NCBI GenBank assembly: GCA_039545355.1
Contig: BCJJ01000027.1
Span: 416,845 to 480,844 of the forward strand
Source of the DNA: Trichosporon coremiiforme
Taxonomy: Eukaryota; Basidiomycota; Tremellomycetes; Trichosporonales; Trichosporonaceae
Reading direction: 5' to 3'
DNA: 64,000 nt
The notes under the pieces are model-generated. The model was not told the origin of the DNA, made no database searches, and worked only from the letters and a program-made list of their open reading frames with translations. Below are positions 10,670 through 21,917 of this stretch, one piece after another; positions within the stretch are counted from its first letter, which is position 1, and each line of letters opens with the position of its first letter. Position numbers and translations under genes: made by a program.

Positions 10670-12495
10670 ATGGCAGAATCACCACCTCAAGCACCCCCGC
10701 AGTCGACGGCACCGAAGCAGGCGTCCGATCAGCAAACAGCCGCCTCTGGCATCGCGGACGCAGCCGACTCATGGGAGGCGACCGCCCTGACAGCCTCGCT
10801 TGGGCATGTTGTCGAGAACGTCGGCCTTCACTTCTTGGGAGGAGGGAAGGAGTATCCTGCGCGTGAGCTTGCCGCACATGCGCTTTAATAGCTGACAAAG
10901 AACAGCTTCAGAGGCCCAAAAGAATCTCGAGCATGTACACCCCACGCTCAAGAGTGCCAGGCAGGCCATCGCGAGCTTCTTCCCTTCCTCCGAGATGCTG
11001 GACAAGGTGAGCAGAGGGGCCGGCTGAATAGCTGACATGACAGCTCTTCGCTAGAGAACATCTCGGTGCGTCGCCATTATCGACTGCGTTCCCTTGAGCT
11101 GACCCGCAGGAAACTACGTCGTGGACCGCAAGTCAGGACGCAAGGTCTTTGAGCCGATGCCGCTTTGTGGGTAGCTAAGATTATCCGTCTGAAGCTAACG
11201 GCAGACGTCCGGATAGGCATGCACCTCCTCTTCGTGTCCGGGGTAAGCTCATATGGCCACGACGTAGCTGACAGACAGGAGAACCTCGTGCAGAGGGGAA
11301 AGATTCAGCAGATGCTCAAGATCCAGAGTGTTCGAGGTACGTGACAGCCGGCGTTTGCGATCGAAGCTTACAACCAGAGGGCAAGCTGTACGATGCCACC
11401 GGACCTCAGGTTAAGCATTACATCGCCAAGTTCATTGCAACGTATCAGCTCGAAACGTCCCAGCTCCTCGAACAGGACCTCAACAAGTATCCTGTGAGCT
11501 CGAGTTGTCGCTTCATTAACTGACAGTCCAGACCATGAACTCATTCTTCGCCCGCAAACTTGTGCCCGGAGCGCGTCCGATTGCAGCCGCCGATGACCCC
11601 AGCATCATCGACTCACCCGCCGACTGCCGTCTGTCTTGCTTCGACACGGTGCAGGACGCCACCAAGTTCTGGTACGATCCAGCTGCTCGAGACCCGATTT
11701 CAAGCTAACGGAGGCAGGGTGAAGGGAAAAGAGTTCACGATTCCGCATCTCCTGGGTGTGGTCGATGACGATACGGCGAAGGGATTCACCGATGTGGCCG
11801 GAGACGAGCCCACTACGGCGACTTCTCAGAAGCAGGCTACCCACGCGCCTTCGGACCTCAAATCGGAGATGGCGAAGAATCCGAAGGTGACGAATAATAC
11901 GAACATCTCCGACCAGAAGCAGGACCAGGCGATGCAAGCCTTCCTCCGGCACTCGGACTACTCGCTCGCCGTTGCGCGCCTGGCACCCCAGGATTACCAC
12001 CGCTTCCACTCGCCCGTGGACGGCGTGCTCGTGTCGCAGACTGATATTGACGGTGACCTGTACAGTAAGCTGGAGGCGCTTCGTTGTTAGCTGACCGATA
12101 GCTGTGAACCCGCAAGCTGTGAATGAGAGTAAGTTCCCCAGTCCGTGAGATTGCGACTGAGCTAACATGCAGACCTCAATGTGTTCACGCAGAACAAGCG
12201 TAGCGTGATGATGATCGACGCGGACCTGGGCCCTGGTCTCGAAAACACGAGCACTGCTTTCGTCGCCATTGGGGCGATGCTGGTCGGTTCCATCGTGTGG
12301 AGCAAGAAGCCAGGCGACCGCGTGCGCAAGGGCGAAGAGCTGGGCTGCTTCCAGTACGGCGGAAGCACGTGCATCGCTGTGTTCCCTGGGCACTGTGTCA
12401 AGTTTGACAAGGACCTGGCCACGACCTCGGACGATGGCATGGAGACCCTCGTCAGGGTTGGCGAGCATATCGGCACGGCCAAGCGCGCTCAGTAG
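10670..12495 (+). CDS. Phosphatidylserine decarboxylase
   Basis: Converts phosphatidylserine to phosphatidylethanolamine, using a pyruvoyl group made by self-cleavage. Eleven exons: 10670-10862, 10906-11006, 11044-11065, 11110-11166, 11205-11242, 11279-11336, 11378-11493, 11532-11671, 11718-12064, 12102-12128 and 12173-12495. All phases close, giving 473 residues. Landmarks are [10 protein letters not shown], a [17 protein letters not shown] block, [16 protein letters not shown] and the C-terminal [11 protein letters not shown], in which Ser431 of GGST is the predicted cleavage and pyruvoyl site. There is no C2 domain and no obvious mitochondrial leader or membrane anchor, so this is not an Mdm/Psd1-type inner-membrane enzyme as far as can be seen; it resembles the shorter PSDs that many fungi carry beside Psd1 and Psd2. 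Exons of 22 and 27 nt make it the most finely split gene in the window. Confidence 0.93.
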
Positions 12496-14243
12496 TGCGC
12501 ACTTGCCTGCTCGACGGACGGCGAGCTGGATGCCCAGAAGCCGTAGATCTTATGGGGTCTGTCTTGACACATAAAGGCCGCAACGTCGATATGCCTTACA
12601 TGCTGTCCCCAGGCAGGCTGGGCGTGATTGGGGCGGAGTATCCCTGCGCGGAAACATGCTGGAACGTGTTGTTCGGCGTTCGTCGGTGATGGCGGGTCGC
12701 ATCGCATTCTGGGTGCGGGTGACAGTTTGGCGCTCTAGCATGAGAAGCCGTCGCTGAGGCGAGCATTCCTAGAAGCTGCTACGATGCATCTTCCTATTGT
12801 CAAGCTGGGCGAGGGTGTTCTGCCCATGCCCGTGAATGGCAGACGCCAGTGCGTCGAGCGACGGCGAGGCGGCGGATCCCGATGGAAGAGTTGTTCCGGA
12901 ATTTCTGTCTCCCCTCGACAAAACAAGGGCCCTGGCTCGTCCATCGTTATCTTCGCATCTGCGGATCTCGTGCCGTCTGGTCCGCTGTCTCATCGTATCG
13001 AGTCGTCATCTGCGCTCTGCGATTCCTCGTTTGATCCACTGAACCGCGACTTGCAGTGGGGACTAAGACAGACAGCTTGTTCCGGCCACAACCCCGGCCC
13101 AGCGCTATCTCTGCGCTCGGTTGGGTTGGCGAGGGGCACTCCTACATGATTGTTGAGGTGCGCTATGGGGAGCGAGAGTGCCGAAGTGCTAGTGGGGAGC
13201 GCAGCGGGATCCAGACAGTGAGCAGAAAGAAGCCAATACTTTGAGGGGACAAAGGGGCGCAAAGTGGCCGATGTCGTGCCTCGCCGCCGGGCCGGTGGCA
13301 CCACCCTGCAAGAGCGCTCGAGGTGTGAGGCCCCTGTGGCTTGCCCGCCAGCCTGACCAGACGCACTCGCAAGTGTCCGAGCGCGATACAGGTGTTCGTG
13401 CACTCGTTCCCGCCTCACTCGCCGCACTTCCTCTGGCGGGACAACAGATTCCCCACGCTCCACGCCCGGAGATGAGAAGCACGCGCTCGCGTAAAACAGC
13501 CAGTGACGACGCCAAGGTGCACAATCGTCGCCCAAGGGCTACAGATAGCCCGCTGAAGCCACGACACACATCAGAGCGCAGTACAATGCCGCTCGCAGCG
13601 AGATGGGAGGGCTGACTGAACTGTCTGGGCAGACATCACCGGGTACACGGACCGGGCTCACTTCCCTCCGGAGACCCAGAGCCAGCGGCGCCGCTGTCGT
13701 GCCATGTTGCTCGCGCTGCTGCACTGCCGCCCCGCCGTATTCCTACGGTTACACAACCTATTGTCGGGTTGGCAGTGCGCGGGCGCCGCAGCCACATGAT
13801 CAGAGAAGCACAGGCAGCAAGGAGGACGGACGCCACCAAGTGTGACGTCGTGTTTCTGGTCTTCTCGGCTTGTCAGGCAGGCAACGTCCAAACGAGACAC
13901 ACGAACGCAAAACCGAACAAAATCTGTCGGGGATGTCGGTATCGCACTCCTCGCCTCGCCTCTCCTCTTCTATTCGCTTTCACACGGCCTCGAGCTGGGG
14001 GGTATATAGCCCGCTAGTCTGGGTGTCAGAGACCCCGCGCCGCTTGTCTTCTGACAACCCTTCACCTCCCCCTCCTCTCCTCTCCGCTCGCCACCACCCC
14101 TCAGGTTCTCATCGGAGGACTCTCGAACCCCCCCCCCCCCTTCCTCCCTCTCATTGCCTGTCGGGATCTAGAGCCCAGCGCTCTCGATACCTCTCCTCCC
14201 CACCATCGGCATCCTCTGACTCGGCTCTCGATCAAGTCAAGCG
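12496..14243. other. Intergenic region between the PSD and ABC transporter genes
   Basis: No supported gene. It holds a run of 13 C (14128-14140) and a TATA-like motif near 14003; the CT/C-rich stretch from about 14050 on is probably the leader of the ABC transporter mRNA. Confidence 0.5.
14003..14008 (+). promoter_or_regulatory. TATA-like element of the ABC transporter gene
   Basis: TATATA about 240 bases upstream of the ATG at 14244, with a long pyrimidine-rich stretch between. Confidence 0.4.
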
Positions 14244-16766
14244 ATGCTCACCAAGTTCACCCTTCCTAAGCAGTACGACGGCGACCCCGCCACGAAGCGC
14301 CTGTGGCTGCAGTCGCGCCGCAAGGACGCCGACGAGGTCATTCCCGCCGGTCAAGCGCGCGCCTTCACGCTCGCCAATTTCCGCATCGCGCTCGATGCGC
14401 TCTGGATCCTCGTTCCCCGCGCGTTCGATCTCCTCCGTTCTCCAGAGTATGCCGGCGGTCTTCGCTTGTTCTTTAAGTATCTCACGACCATCATCGCATC
14501 TGCTCTGCTGCCCTCTCTGTCGTGAGTAGAATCCACGTGTCGCCACCTCGATCCCAAAGCGCCACTGACACACAGCATGTGGGCTACGACTAAACTCATG
14601 GATCTCGCGGAGACGAGCCTGACTGGCGGCGATGTCTCCATCTACCTCGCGGCTTGGACTGCCGGCATGGTCGTCATGATCCGCATTCTCTCGCACCTCA
14701 CGCGGAGGCGTGAGGAGCGTCTCGATCGCCAGCTGGCCGACCTCTACTGCTGGAAGATTGAGCGCGCCTACCTGTCACTGAAACTGAGCGAGCACCCCGC
14801 CGGGCCACGCGACGACGACCGCGTCGCGATGCTGCACGAGGCGGCGGTTCACGCCGGCAAGGAGCGTGCGTATGACGCGGACGGGTCTGGACGCTGGATG
14901 CTCAGCGAGCCAAGGTATCGCGTGCGTTCCATGTGTGTCCTGCTCAAGCGGGTTATCGGTATCTCTTCCGAGCTCAGCGTCGCCTGGGTCGCGCTCGGTG
15001 GCACCGGCGTGTCCGGGTACGCGTTGATGATCGTGTTCCTCCCCTGGTTCGCGCGCGCAATCCAGGGTATCTGGCCCAGCCCGACCTACCAGGAGAAACG
15101 CGTCAGGCGTTCGCACGAGCAGCGGCAGCTCGAGGCGTTGAAGTCGACGCTGGACGGCGTGTTCCGCAACCACGTGGACGAGGTCCACATGCTCGAGATG
15201 CGCGAGTACCTCCTCGAGAAGTGGGAGGAGTGCGTCGAGGGGCTCGCTGATATGCGCGGCCAACTGCCCGGACGCAACAGCTCCACGCTCATCGACTCCA
15301 TTCTCAGTACCGTGTCCTGGTTCCTGATCTCGACCAAGCTCGTCTCCATCGACGCCAGCCTCGGAAGCCTCATTGTGATCCACCATGTCATGGAGGACCT
15401 CAACTGGCGCCTGTCCGACCTCCTCGACAACGCCCGCGACGCTCTTAACCATGTGTTCTTCTTCCTTCCCTACATTGCCGCTCGCGACGATGAGAACAAC
15501 CGCGCGGCCCTCATAGACTACGAGACCAGCCGCGGCCGCATCGCAAGCCCCACCGCCAAGGACCTTCTCCTTCAGCGCATTGCAGAGTCCATGGATCTCA
15601 AGAAGCTCCGCGAGATTGCCGAGGCGGAGGCTAACGCCGCCAACGGCATCCTCGTGATGAAGCATGACACCAAGCCGGCCCCAGAGTCTAAGATCGGTCT
15701 CGGCCTTGAGCTGAGTACCGCGAAGATGAGCACCGAGTTGACCTCTGTGGTTGGCAAGATTGCTGATGCGGCCGACAAACCCGCGGTCATCGCCAAGGCT
15801 GTCACGTCCAAGACCGGCGACATTGACAAGACCCCGGCGACTTCCACCCCGATCGACAAGCGCATCTCCCTTATCTCCGAGGAGGAGCGCTCCGTGTTCC
15901 GTGTCGACAGTGGTATTGGTTCGCTTGCGAGCGAGGCAGACGACCAGCGTAGTGGCATGGCCGTCTCTCTCTCGGATGTCTCGGTCTCGTACCCCGACGG
16001 CTCGGTTGCCGTTAAGGACGTCAGTCTCGAGATTGCTGCCGGTGAGACTCTCGCGATCGTCGGCCACAACGGCTCCGGCAAGACTACCCTCGTCAAGGCG
16101 CTCCTCGGCCTCCTCAGCTACGACGGCACCATCAAGATGAACGGCATCCGTCTGCAGGATCTCGACCCGTCCAGCATCGCGCGCCGCGTCGCGACCGTCT
16201 TCCAGGACACTATCAAGCACGGCCTGACGCTGCGCGAGGAGATCGGGATAGGCTCGCTGACCACGCCCTCCGTCCTCCCCCGTGCTGTCAAGCGCGGCGG
16301 TGCTACTCCCATCCTCGACCGCGTCGACCTCGAGACGACCCTCGCCGCCTGCACCCGTGAGCATGCCGAGAGGCACTTCCACCTCTCGCGCGATGACGTC
16401 GCCCTCGGAGACTTCTACATGCGCGCGCGCAACGACACGTACCTGTCTGGTGGGGAGTGGCAGCGCGTCGCCCTGTCTCGCGCCTTCATGCGCGCCCACG
16501 CCGACTTGATCGTCTTCGACGAGCCAACCGCCGCCCTCGACCCCCACGCCGAGAGCGAACTCTTCGAGAACCTGCTCTCTCTGGGCAAGCGTCACTTGTG
16601 CACCACGATCTTCATCAGCCACGGCTTCGGCAACGTTCGCCGCGCCGACAAGATCGCCTTCATGGAGCGCGGGCGCATCGTCGAGTACGGCACACACGAG
16701 GAGCTCGTTGCCCTCGCTGGCCGCTACAACGAGTTCTACTCCCTCCAGGCGGACCGCTTCAAGTGA
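14244..16766 (+). CDS. ABC half-transporter (TMD-NBD), exporter type
   Basis: Membrane ATPase of 822 residues from two exons, 14244-14521 and 14576-16766. The N-terminal part has several hydrophobic segments (for example around residues 60-100, 115-135, 220-255 and 340-375), followed by a charged linker. The single C-terminal nucleotide-binding domain has Walker A GHNGSGKT (about 588-595), a Q-loop (VFQDT), signature LSGGEWQ (about 716-722), Walker B LIVFDEP (about 737-743) with D-loop AALD, and the switch His in ISHGFG. All residues needed for ATP hydrolysis are present. A half-transporter must dimerise. It lacks the usual ABCB6/ATM1/MDR landmarks, and the LSGGEWQ signature is more typical of bacterial exporters of peptides and lantibiotics. 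The substrate cannot be predicted. No signal for an organelle is evident. Confidence 0.9.
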
Positions 16767-17197
16767 GCGTTCCGTGGCCGTAGCCTTCCCCTTTCCTTCT
16801 CGCCCCTCCAGCCCTTCCCACCCTTTCAACGCCCCAAAAGCGCCTTTCGCGGACACCAGGAAGGACGTTGTATCAATCATAGTTCCAGATCAGTAAATTA
16901 GTGAAACCCATAACATCATAGACTCTCACGCGATCGTGTCAGACATTAAGGGTTGTTGCAGGTTGCAGATCCATCGCTCACTCTCTGATCTGTGTCAATG
17001 AGGCAGGGTGCGAAGGACGGAAGTCGCGCGTGAGAACAAAATCAAAGCAGGCGAAAGGGTTCGCCCCGTTCCATCACACCTTCCATCCGTCACCTCCACC
17101 TGCTCACCGCCAAGCCTGCAAATTGGCTCTCCGCGATTCGTCCATGATTCAACACCTGGTCAAGCATGCAGCGCGCGTCCTCGGGGGGCCAAAAACG
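16767..17197. other. 3' flank of the ABC transporter gene
   Basis: Presumed 3'UTR and spacer; nothing else recognised. An A run at 17191-17195 is the pol III terminator of the adjacent minus-strand tRNA. Confidence 0.5.
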
Positions 17198-17279
17198 TGA
17201 CCTCTGGCGGGTTCGAACCGTCGACCTCTCGCGATCAGCAATGTGAAGCGAACGCTCTAACCAACTGAGCTAAGTGGCC
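17198..17279 (-). tRNA. tRNA-Val(CAC) with an 8-nt intron
   Basis: The minus strand folds as a cloverleaf: acceptor GGCCACT/AGAGGTC, D arm GCTC..GAGC, anticodon stem TTCGC/GCGAG, T arm GACGG-TTCGAAC-CCGCC, discriminator A. The anticodon loop reads TT-CAC-A, followed by an 8-nt insertion (TTGCTGAT) at the canonical 37/38 intron site. The mature length is 74 nt. An A5:A68 mismatch in the acceptor stem and an A50:C64 mismatch in the T stem are visible. A TTTTT terminator follows at 17195-17191. Nearly identical to the copy at 53537, differing by one intron base. Confidence 0.93.
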
Positions 17280-17601
17280 TGTCTTCATCTGAGAGCAGGT
17301 CACGTGAGCGCCCCCAAGAGCAGCCACCAGCGCCGACGAACGGCGTTGCGGCGTCTCTGCGTCGCATGGAAGAGCGTAAGAGGCAGAAATGTGCTGGCCG
17401 GACAGCCAAGCATGTAGGCAAGAGGTAGAGCTGGTTCATTTCGGGGACTGGGGACGTCGAGCGGCGATCTGCGCCGTTGCGTTTAGCCCGCGGGCTCTGC
17501 TTTGAGTTTCCGCCTACCTACCACTCTTTCAACTCTAGCCATTTGTTCGATGAGCTCGCGCCTCCCTGACGGCTCTGCGGGGGACACAAGAGCCAAAAAG
17601 T
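17280..17601. other. Spacer between two tRNA genes
   Basis: No gene seen. The A run at 17595-17599 is the pol III terminator of the second tRNA. Confidence 0.6.
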
Positions 17602-17688
17602 TGACCTCTGGCGGGGTCGAACCGCCGACCTTATGCGTAAACTCGCGGAGTGTTAAGCATACGCTCTAACCAACTGAGCTAAGTGGCC
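17602..17688 (-). tRNA. tRNA-Val(AAC) with a 13-nt intron
   Basis: Minus-strand cloverleaf with the same acceptor pair GGCCACT/AGAGGTC and D arm as the Val(CAC) gene 322 bases away. The anticodon stem TATGC/GCATA and T stem GGCGG/CCGCC pair perfectly. The loop is TT-AAC-A with a 13-nt insertion at 37/38. The A5:A68 acceptor mismatch is again present. TTTTT follows the 3' end. Confidence 0.93.
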
Positions 17689-18107
17689 GAAGTGATTGAT
17701 CACGAAGGCTCTGTCGCGCGCGCGGATAGAGCCGACGCGGCCCGACGGCGAACGTGTGTGCGGACAGGAGTATACACCGATTTCGGTTGCCTCGAGGGAG
17801 GTTGCAGAGTGAAGGGCAGAGATGAATGGAAAGAACCTTGGGGGGGAAGGGGGATGGTAGAGTGAGAGGAGTTGAGATGAATGTTGGTGCCGGCTAGTGT
17901 CGAGGGTGGAACGCGGAATCAGGCGTCGTGTATGACTGGCAGCGCCGAAGAAGGGCGTTGTCGTCAGCCAGCAGCCAGGCTATGTCCAGTGCAATTCAGA
18001 ACGTCGCAATGGCCTTCCATCTGATTGCAACAGAGGCTTGGCTTTTCGAACAGAAGTCACAAGTCTAAGCGTTTCTAGCATGCAAATGATAATACAACAA
18101 GGGGTTT
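17689..18107. other. Spacer between the tRNA-Val(AAC) gene and the DUF2462-type gene
   Basis: No supported gene or repeat; the last part is presumably the 3'UTR of the minus-strand gene that follows. Confidence 0.5.
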
Positions 18108-18751
18108 CTACTTCTTAGCCTCCTTCGCCTTCTTCGCGGCCGTCTTGGGGCTGTGGTGGTCAGCTGTCGCTCTTTGGAACAGTTCTGCGAGCTGCGCCTT
18201 CACTACCTCGAATGTTTGACAGCGCAAGAAAGCAGACCCAGCGCAGCTCTGCTTCAACTCACTCATCTCCTCCCTTGTCCTTCATAATCGTGAGCTTGCC
18301 GGCGCTCGCGGCGTTCACCATCTGACGCTCAATGTTCGCGTTGATCTTGGCTGAAAGGGCCTGCGGGTCAGCTTTCATGCCCAGAAATCCTGTGAAGCTG
18401 TGAGAGGAGAGCAGTCCGGCATCTGTAGACAGGCACCGAGGGATGAAATCCTTCAAAGACGCGGAGACACCGACGCCAGCCTCGCGGCTCGCATTCCGAT
18501 GCCTCTCTTGAGCTGAAGAGCGCGCTTCCAATAGATTTCCCCATGCTCTCGGCCTCCACTCAATGTCCCAAGACCATCACCGGCTTCCCCTCACTCCGCT
18601 CGCGATCGAAGCTCACCTTCTTCGTCGCGTGCTCCTTGCTCGCCATTGCCTTCTTCGGCGCACAGTTGCGCTTTCCCTTCTTCGTGAGGCCAGTATTCTT
18701 GCGACCTCCACTCGTCTTGGCAGCCTTCAGTTTTCCTGCTCCCTGAGCCAT
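18108..18751 (-). CDS. Small basic protein of the DUF2462/UPF0390 (L10K) family
   Basis: A 91-residue Lys-rich protein from three exons read on the minus strand: 18751-18617, 18360-18263 and 18150-18108. The first intron (256 nt) has a GTGAGC donor and ends GCTGACCCGCAG; the second starts GTGAGT and ends GCTGACCACCACAG. The start MAQGAGKLKAAK, the following KKGKR..APKKA stretch and the central INANIERQMVNAASAG helix match the DUF2462 family (human C19orf53/Leydig cell tumour 10-kDa homologue), usually about 90-100 residues. The function is unknown; composition suggests a nuclear or nucleolar RNA- or ribosome-associated protein. It shares a 252-base divergent promoter with SFM1, itself a ribosomal-protein methyltransferase, which is compatible with co-expression of ribosome-related genes. 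Confidence 0.85.
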
Positions 18752-19003
18752 TTTGGGTCTTGTGGTCGTGGATGTTGCGGTCGTCGACGCGGGTGACAGT
18801 CCATTCGGCCCAGCCGCTCTGACGTTTTGGGTGGCAAAATTTCTGGCAGTGCGGGGAAAGCGGGGAAGACCATCGTCTGGTGGAGGTTGGGACGATTTTT
18901 GGTCCCGAAATGACGGACGGTCTCCAAAGTCGAGCCTCGATGTAAGGTGGAGGATGGAAGAAGACGGCACGAGTTAGTCACTTCACCGGCATCGACAGAC
19001 ACA
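18752..19003. promoter_or_regulatory. Bidirectional promoter, DUF2462 gene and SFM1
   Basis: Only 252 bases separate the two divergent start codons. No TATA box stands out, in line with housekeeping genes. Confidence 0.5.
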
Positions 19004-19871
19004 ATGGCGACCCAGCAGCAGGAGCCCAAGGGCTTCAAGTATGTGATCGGTAAGCTGATGTGATGTTTCAGAGCTAATGCCCAGAGCACATGGAGCAGGA
19101 CGATGAGGAGACCAAGGCTCTCCCCGAGTGGGTGCGTCTCGAATACGCGCACATGCTCTCGTCTGTCGGCCCTTCGTCGAAGGTCGCTTTCACCTCGCTC
19201 TCGACCACCTCCGTGCCTCCGCTCAAGGAGTATCTCTCCGGCAAGTCCGACGGTACCAAGGCGGAGCTCTTCACCCAGCCCGTGCTCGAGGTCGCCGCGC
19301 AGCAGGGCATCGACAAGGCGCGCATCTGTCTCCTCGACCCGCGCGCGGAGCAGGTCATCCAGCCCGATGACGCGGACAAGTTTGACGTGTTCCTGTACGG
19401 CGGTATCCTCGGAGACGACCCTCCTCGCGATCGCACGGGAGAGCTGAGGAAGCTTGGCTTTGAGGGCCGCCACCTCGGCCCGGTGCAGATGACGACTGAC
19501 ACGGCTGTGGGCGTCACGAAGCGCGTCGTGGAGGACCAGGGTGAGTGATTCCAACTAGCAAGGGAGTGGGATGACGAAGGATGCTGCCGTGTGGTGTGGA
19601 ACTTCCTCGGCTTCATCGCTCGCAGGGTGTGGCGCGCGTGATCCGAGTCTATCTATCGTGTCTGCAGCTGTGTGTCGACATGACGAGCTAACGTCCAGTC
19701 CCGCTTGACCAGATCCCCTTCGACGACCACCCCACGATCACGTTCAACAAGCACGAGGCGATCGAGATGCCGTTCCGCTACGTCAAGGACGAGAACGGAC
19801 AGCCCATCCTTCCCCCGGGCATGCGCGAGCACCTCCACGCCGACCTGAACCGGACGATCGACGAGTTCTAA
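19004..19871 (+). CDS. SFM1: SPOUT-family protein arginine methyltransferase SFM1
   Basis: A 224-residue protein from exons 19004-19049, 19085-19540 and 19699-19871. In yeast Sfm1 uses S-adenosylmethionine to monomethylate Arg146 of ribosomal protein Rps3. The start FKYVIEHMEQDDEETKALPEWVRLEY matches the family N-terminus (Y-hydrophobic-V/I-EHME..WV.LEY). The knot region includes DVFLYGGILGDDPPRDRTGELR, where GGILGD..P.DRT is the SPOUT cofactor-binding signature of this family, and a MTTDTAV motif follows. The C-terminus with IEMPFRYV is also typical. Length is close to yeast Sfm1 (213). Its neighbour on the divergent strand is a basic ribosome-like protein. Confidence 0.93.
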
Positions 19872-20102
19872 GCGCTCTCAGGGCGCAGGGCCATGACCAG
19901 AAGCGAGAGCCCCAGTACAGTTAGACTAGGAAATGCATATTGTAATATTGCTATGGCACTTAAGGAGCAGACGGGGCAGAGCGTGTGGCGCACCAGGTCA
20001 GAGCCTGGACTGCGAGCCGCTTCATGGTCAGTGACGTGTTCATTACGCAGAGAAGAGAAACAGGAAGAGATCCGACAGAGACTGCATTCTACTATTTGCT
20101 AC

Positions 20103-21466
20103 TTACAGCTTCTCCTCGAGCCACTTGTCCCACTCGCTCTTGCCCCATCCGGAGGAGACGCTGGCGTCCTCGAGCCCGTTCAGGAGCGCGGTGGGGGTGA
20201 AGTGGATGCCGTTCTGGCGTCCCTCCTTGATGAGGTACTTGAGGGGCTCGAACATGGCCGAGCCGCCGTTCTCCTTCTGATGCACCTGGAGCTGCTCGTA
20301 GAGTTTCTTGCCGTCCTCCTTGGCACTCGCGACGCCCGCCTTGGACAGCACGTCCTCGGCAACCTTGACGTAGGCCTCCTGCACCTGCGCGGGCGTCTTG
20401 TCATGCGCCGGCTTGTTGAAGAAGGACTCCTGCACGGAGAAGACGCCAAGGAGGTAGTCCCACCACTGCTCCGGGTGGTCGGTGCCGAAGCAGAGGAGAG
20501 CCTCGACGGGGTACGTCGAGAAGTAGTGGCTGCGGGGTCAGCGACAGCGCTCTGGGCCAAGCAGGAGGGTGATTGCCGAGCAGGACCGGCCGAGACTGGC
20601 TGAGGTCGTTACGGGGAGCAGATTAAGCTTAGTCCGAAGCTCTGATCTGGATCAGCAGACCCGATGACCACTGCCTGCTGCAGAAACCGACAGAAGTAGG
20701 TTGGTCCGCTTGCTCGCTGCAGCGCTGCAGTGCTGGTGGAGGACCAAACCGTGCGTTCGGAATCCGCCGATCGTCAGGGTCCGCGCGAGCAGTCGCCGAC
20801 ATTCTCAAACCCCGGCTGCCCAGCTGGTGAGCTGGCATCGCAGTGTCTGCTACGTCGTTCTTCGTCCAGGCGCAGACGCCCATGCAATTGCAGCTGCGTG
20901 GTAGTTCCACGCAGCTCTTTTCACTGAGCTCTCTGCGTCCGGTGCTGAAGCTGACGCCCCGAGATCTAGATGAGGCTGAGTGGAGGTAGAAGGCACGCGG
21001 CCGGTTTCTCGGCGAAGATCGAATAGCGGACAAAGGGCTGTGGAACAAGGAGATGACACTCACAAGGGCTGGGGGTAGGGCCTGATGATGAGCTGGAGCT
21101 TGCCGGCATACTTGCCGCCGTCGCGGACCTGGGGCAGGACGTTCTCAGTGAGCGAGCGCGCGCACTTGTAGGAGAACGGGCATAGGGGGTCGAGGTAGCT
21201 GTCTCCGTCAGCTCCTGTTCTTCAATCGCGTAGCCGTAGCTCTTGCTCTGTCAATGATCCATCTCACAAGCTTTCTTGTAGCTTTGACTTGCTGTCTCTC
21301 CCGCCGGATGATGGCTGAACGGAGCTGGCTGCCGCCAGAATAACAGAGGAAAGCTCGAAGATGAGAGCGGCAGAGGGGGGGAGCATTGCCCGGCGTGCAC
21401 TCACATGTCAAGCGTCTGGCCGCCGGTTCCGAAGCGCAGGAAGGAGAGATTCTTAGGAAGGCCCAT
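20103..21466 (-). CDS. DsbA-like thioredoxin-fold protein
   Basis: A 207-residue protein from exons 21466-21405, 21198-21064 and 20529-20103 on the minus strand; introns of 206 and 534 nt are long for this region. The N-terminus MGLPKNLSFLRFG leads into DIYLDPLCPFSYKCARSL. This puts a CPFS motif at the start of a thioredoxin-fold helix, as in DsbA-like and 2-hydroxychromene-2-carboxylate isomerase-like proteins. Only the first Cys of the usual CxxC is present, so the protein is unlikely to be a classical disulfide oxidase. The C-terminal helical half (HYFSTYPVEALLCFGTDHPEQWW, later IHFTPTALLNG, a cis-Pro-like TPT) agrees with the fold. There is no signal peptide, so it is probably cytosolic. 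The exact substrate is unknown. Confidence 0.8.
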
Positions 21467-21917
21467 GGTGACTGTTGTAGTGGTAGCGGTGGTGAGAGGG
21501 ACATTCCGCGCTGCGAATCCAACTTATATAGTCAGGGACGCCAGCCTCCACCACCTCGAAATGTCAGCCGCATATGACCTCATCGCTCGCGAGATGGCAC
21601 CATGCGCGCTTAGCGTGCGTATGGGTTTGTGCTCCGAATGCTGCATCCCGTGCGTCCCGCGACGGTCGCGGTGGTCAAGAGAGGAGGACGTAAGAGGATA
21701 GAACATAATACTATGCATGCGTAACAAGCACCCTGATTACTGCTTTGCTATGTATTCGTATGGAAGGCGGAGAGAAGATTACTAGATTTGGATTTGTCGG
21801 TTTGATGGAGTAGAGTAGAGGTTATAGATATGGTAGTAGTTGTTTGCGTTAGTAGTGCAGTACACACGGGTAGGACCAGCCTTCCGCGCGTGTTGTCGTC
21901 GAATGTCCGTTGTGTGT
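21467..21917. other. Spacer: DsbA-like promoter and GH3 3' region
   Basis: Contains the TATA box listed above and, towards 21918, AT-richer DNA that is presumably the 3'UTR of the beta-glucosidase gene. No other gene. Confidence 0.6.
21523..21531 (-). promoter_or_regulatory. TATA box of the DsbA-like gene
   Basis: On the minus strand CTATATAAG lies about 57 bases before the ATG at 21466. Confidence 0.6.

Noticed and set aside
14775..16880. 701-codon open frame antisense to the ABC transporter gene
   Set aside because: Shadow of GC-biased codons; no domain, and the sense strand has all ABC motifs.
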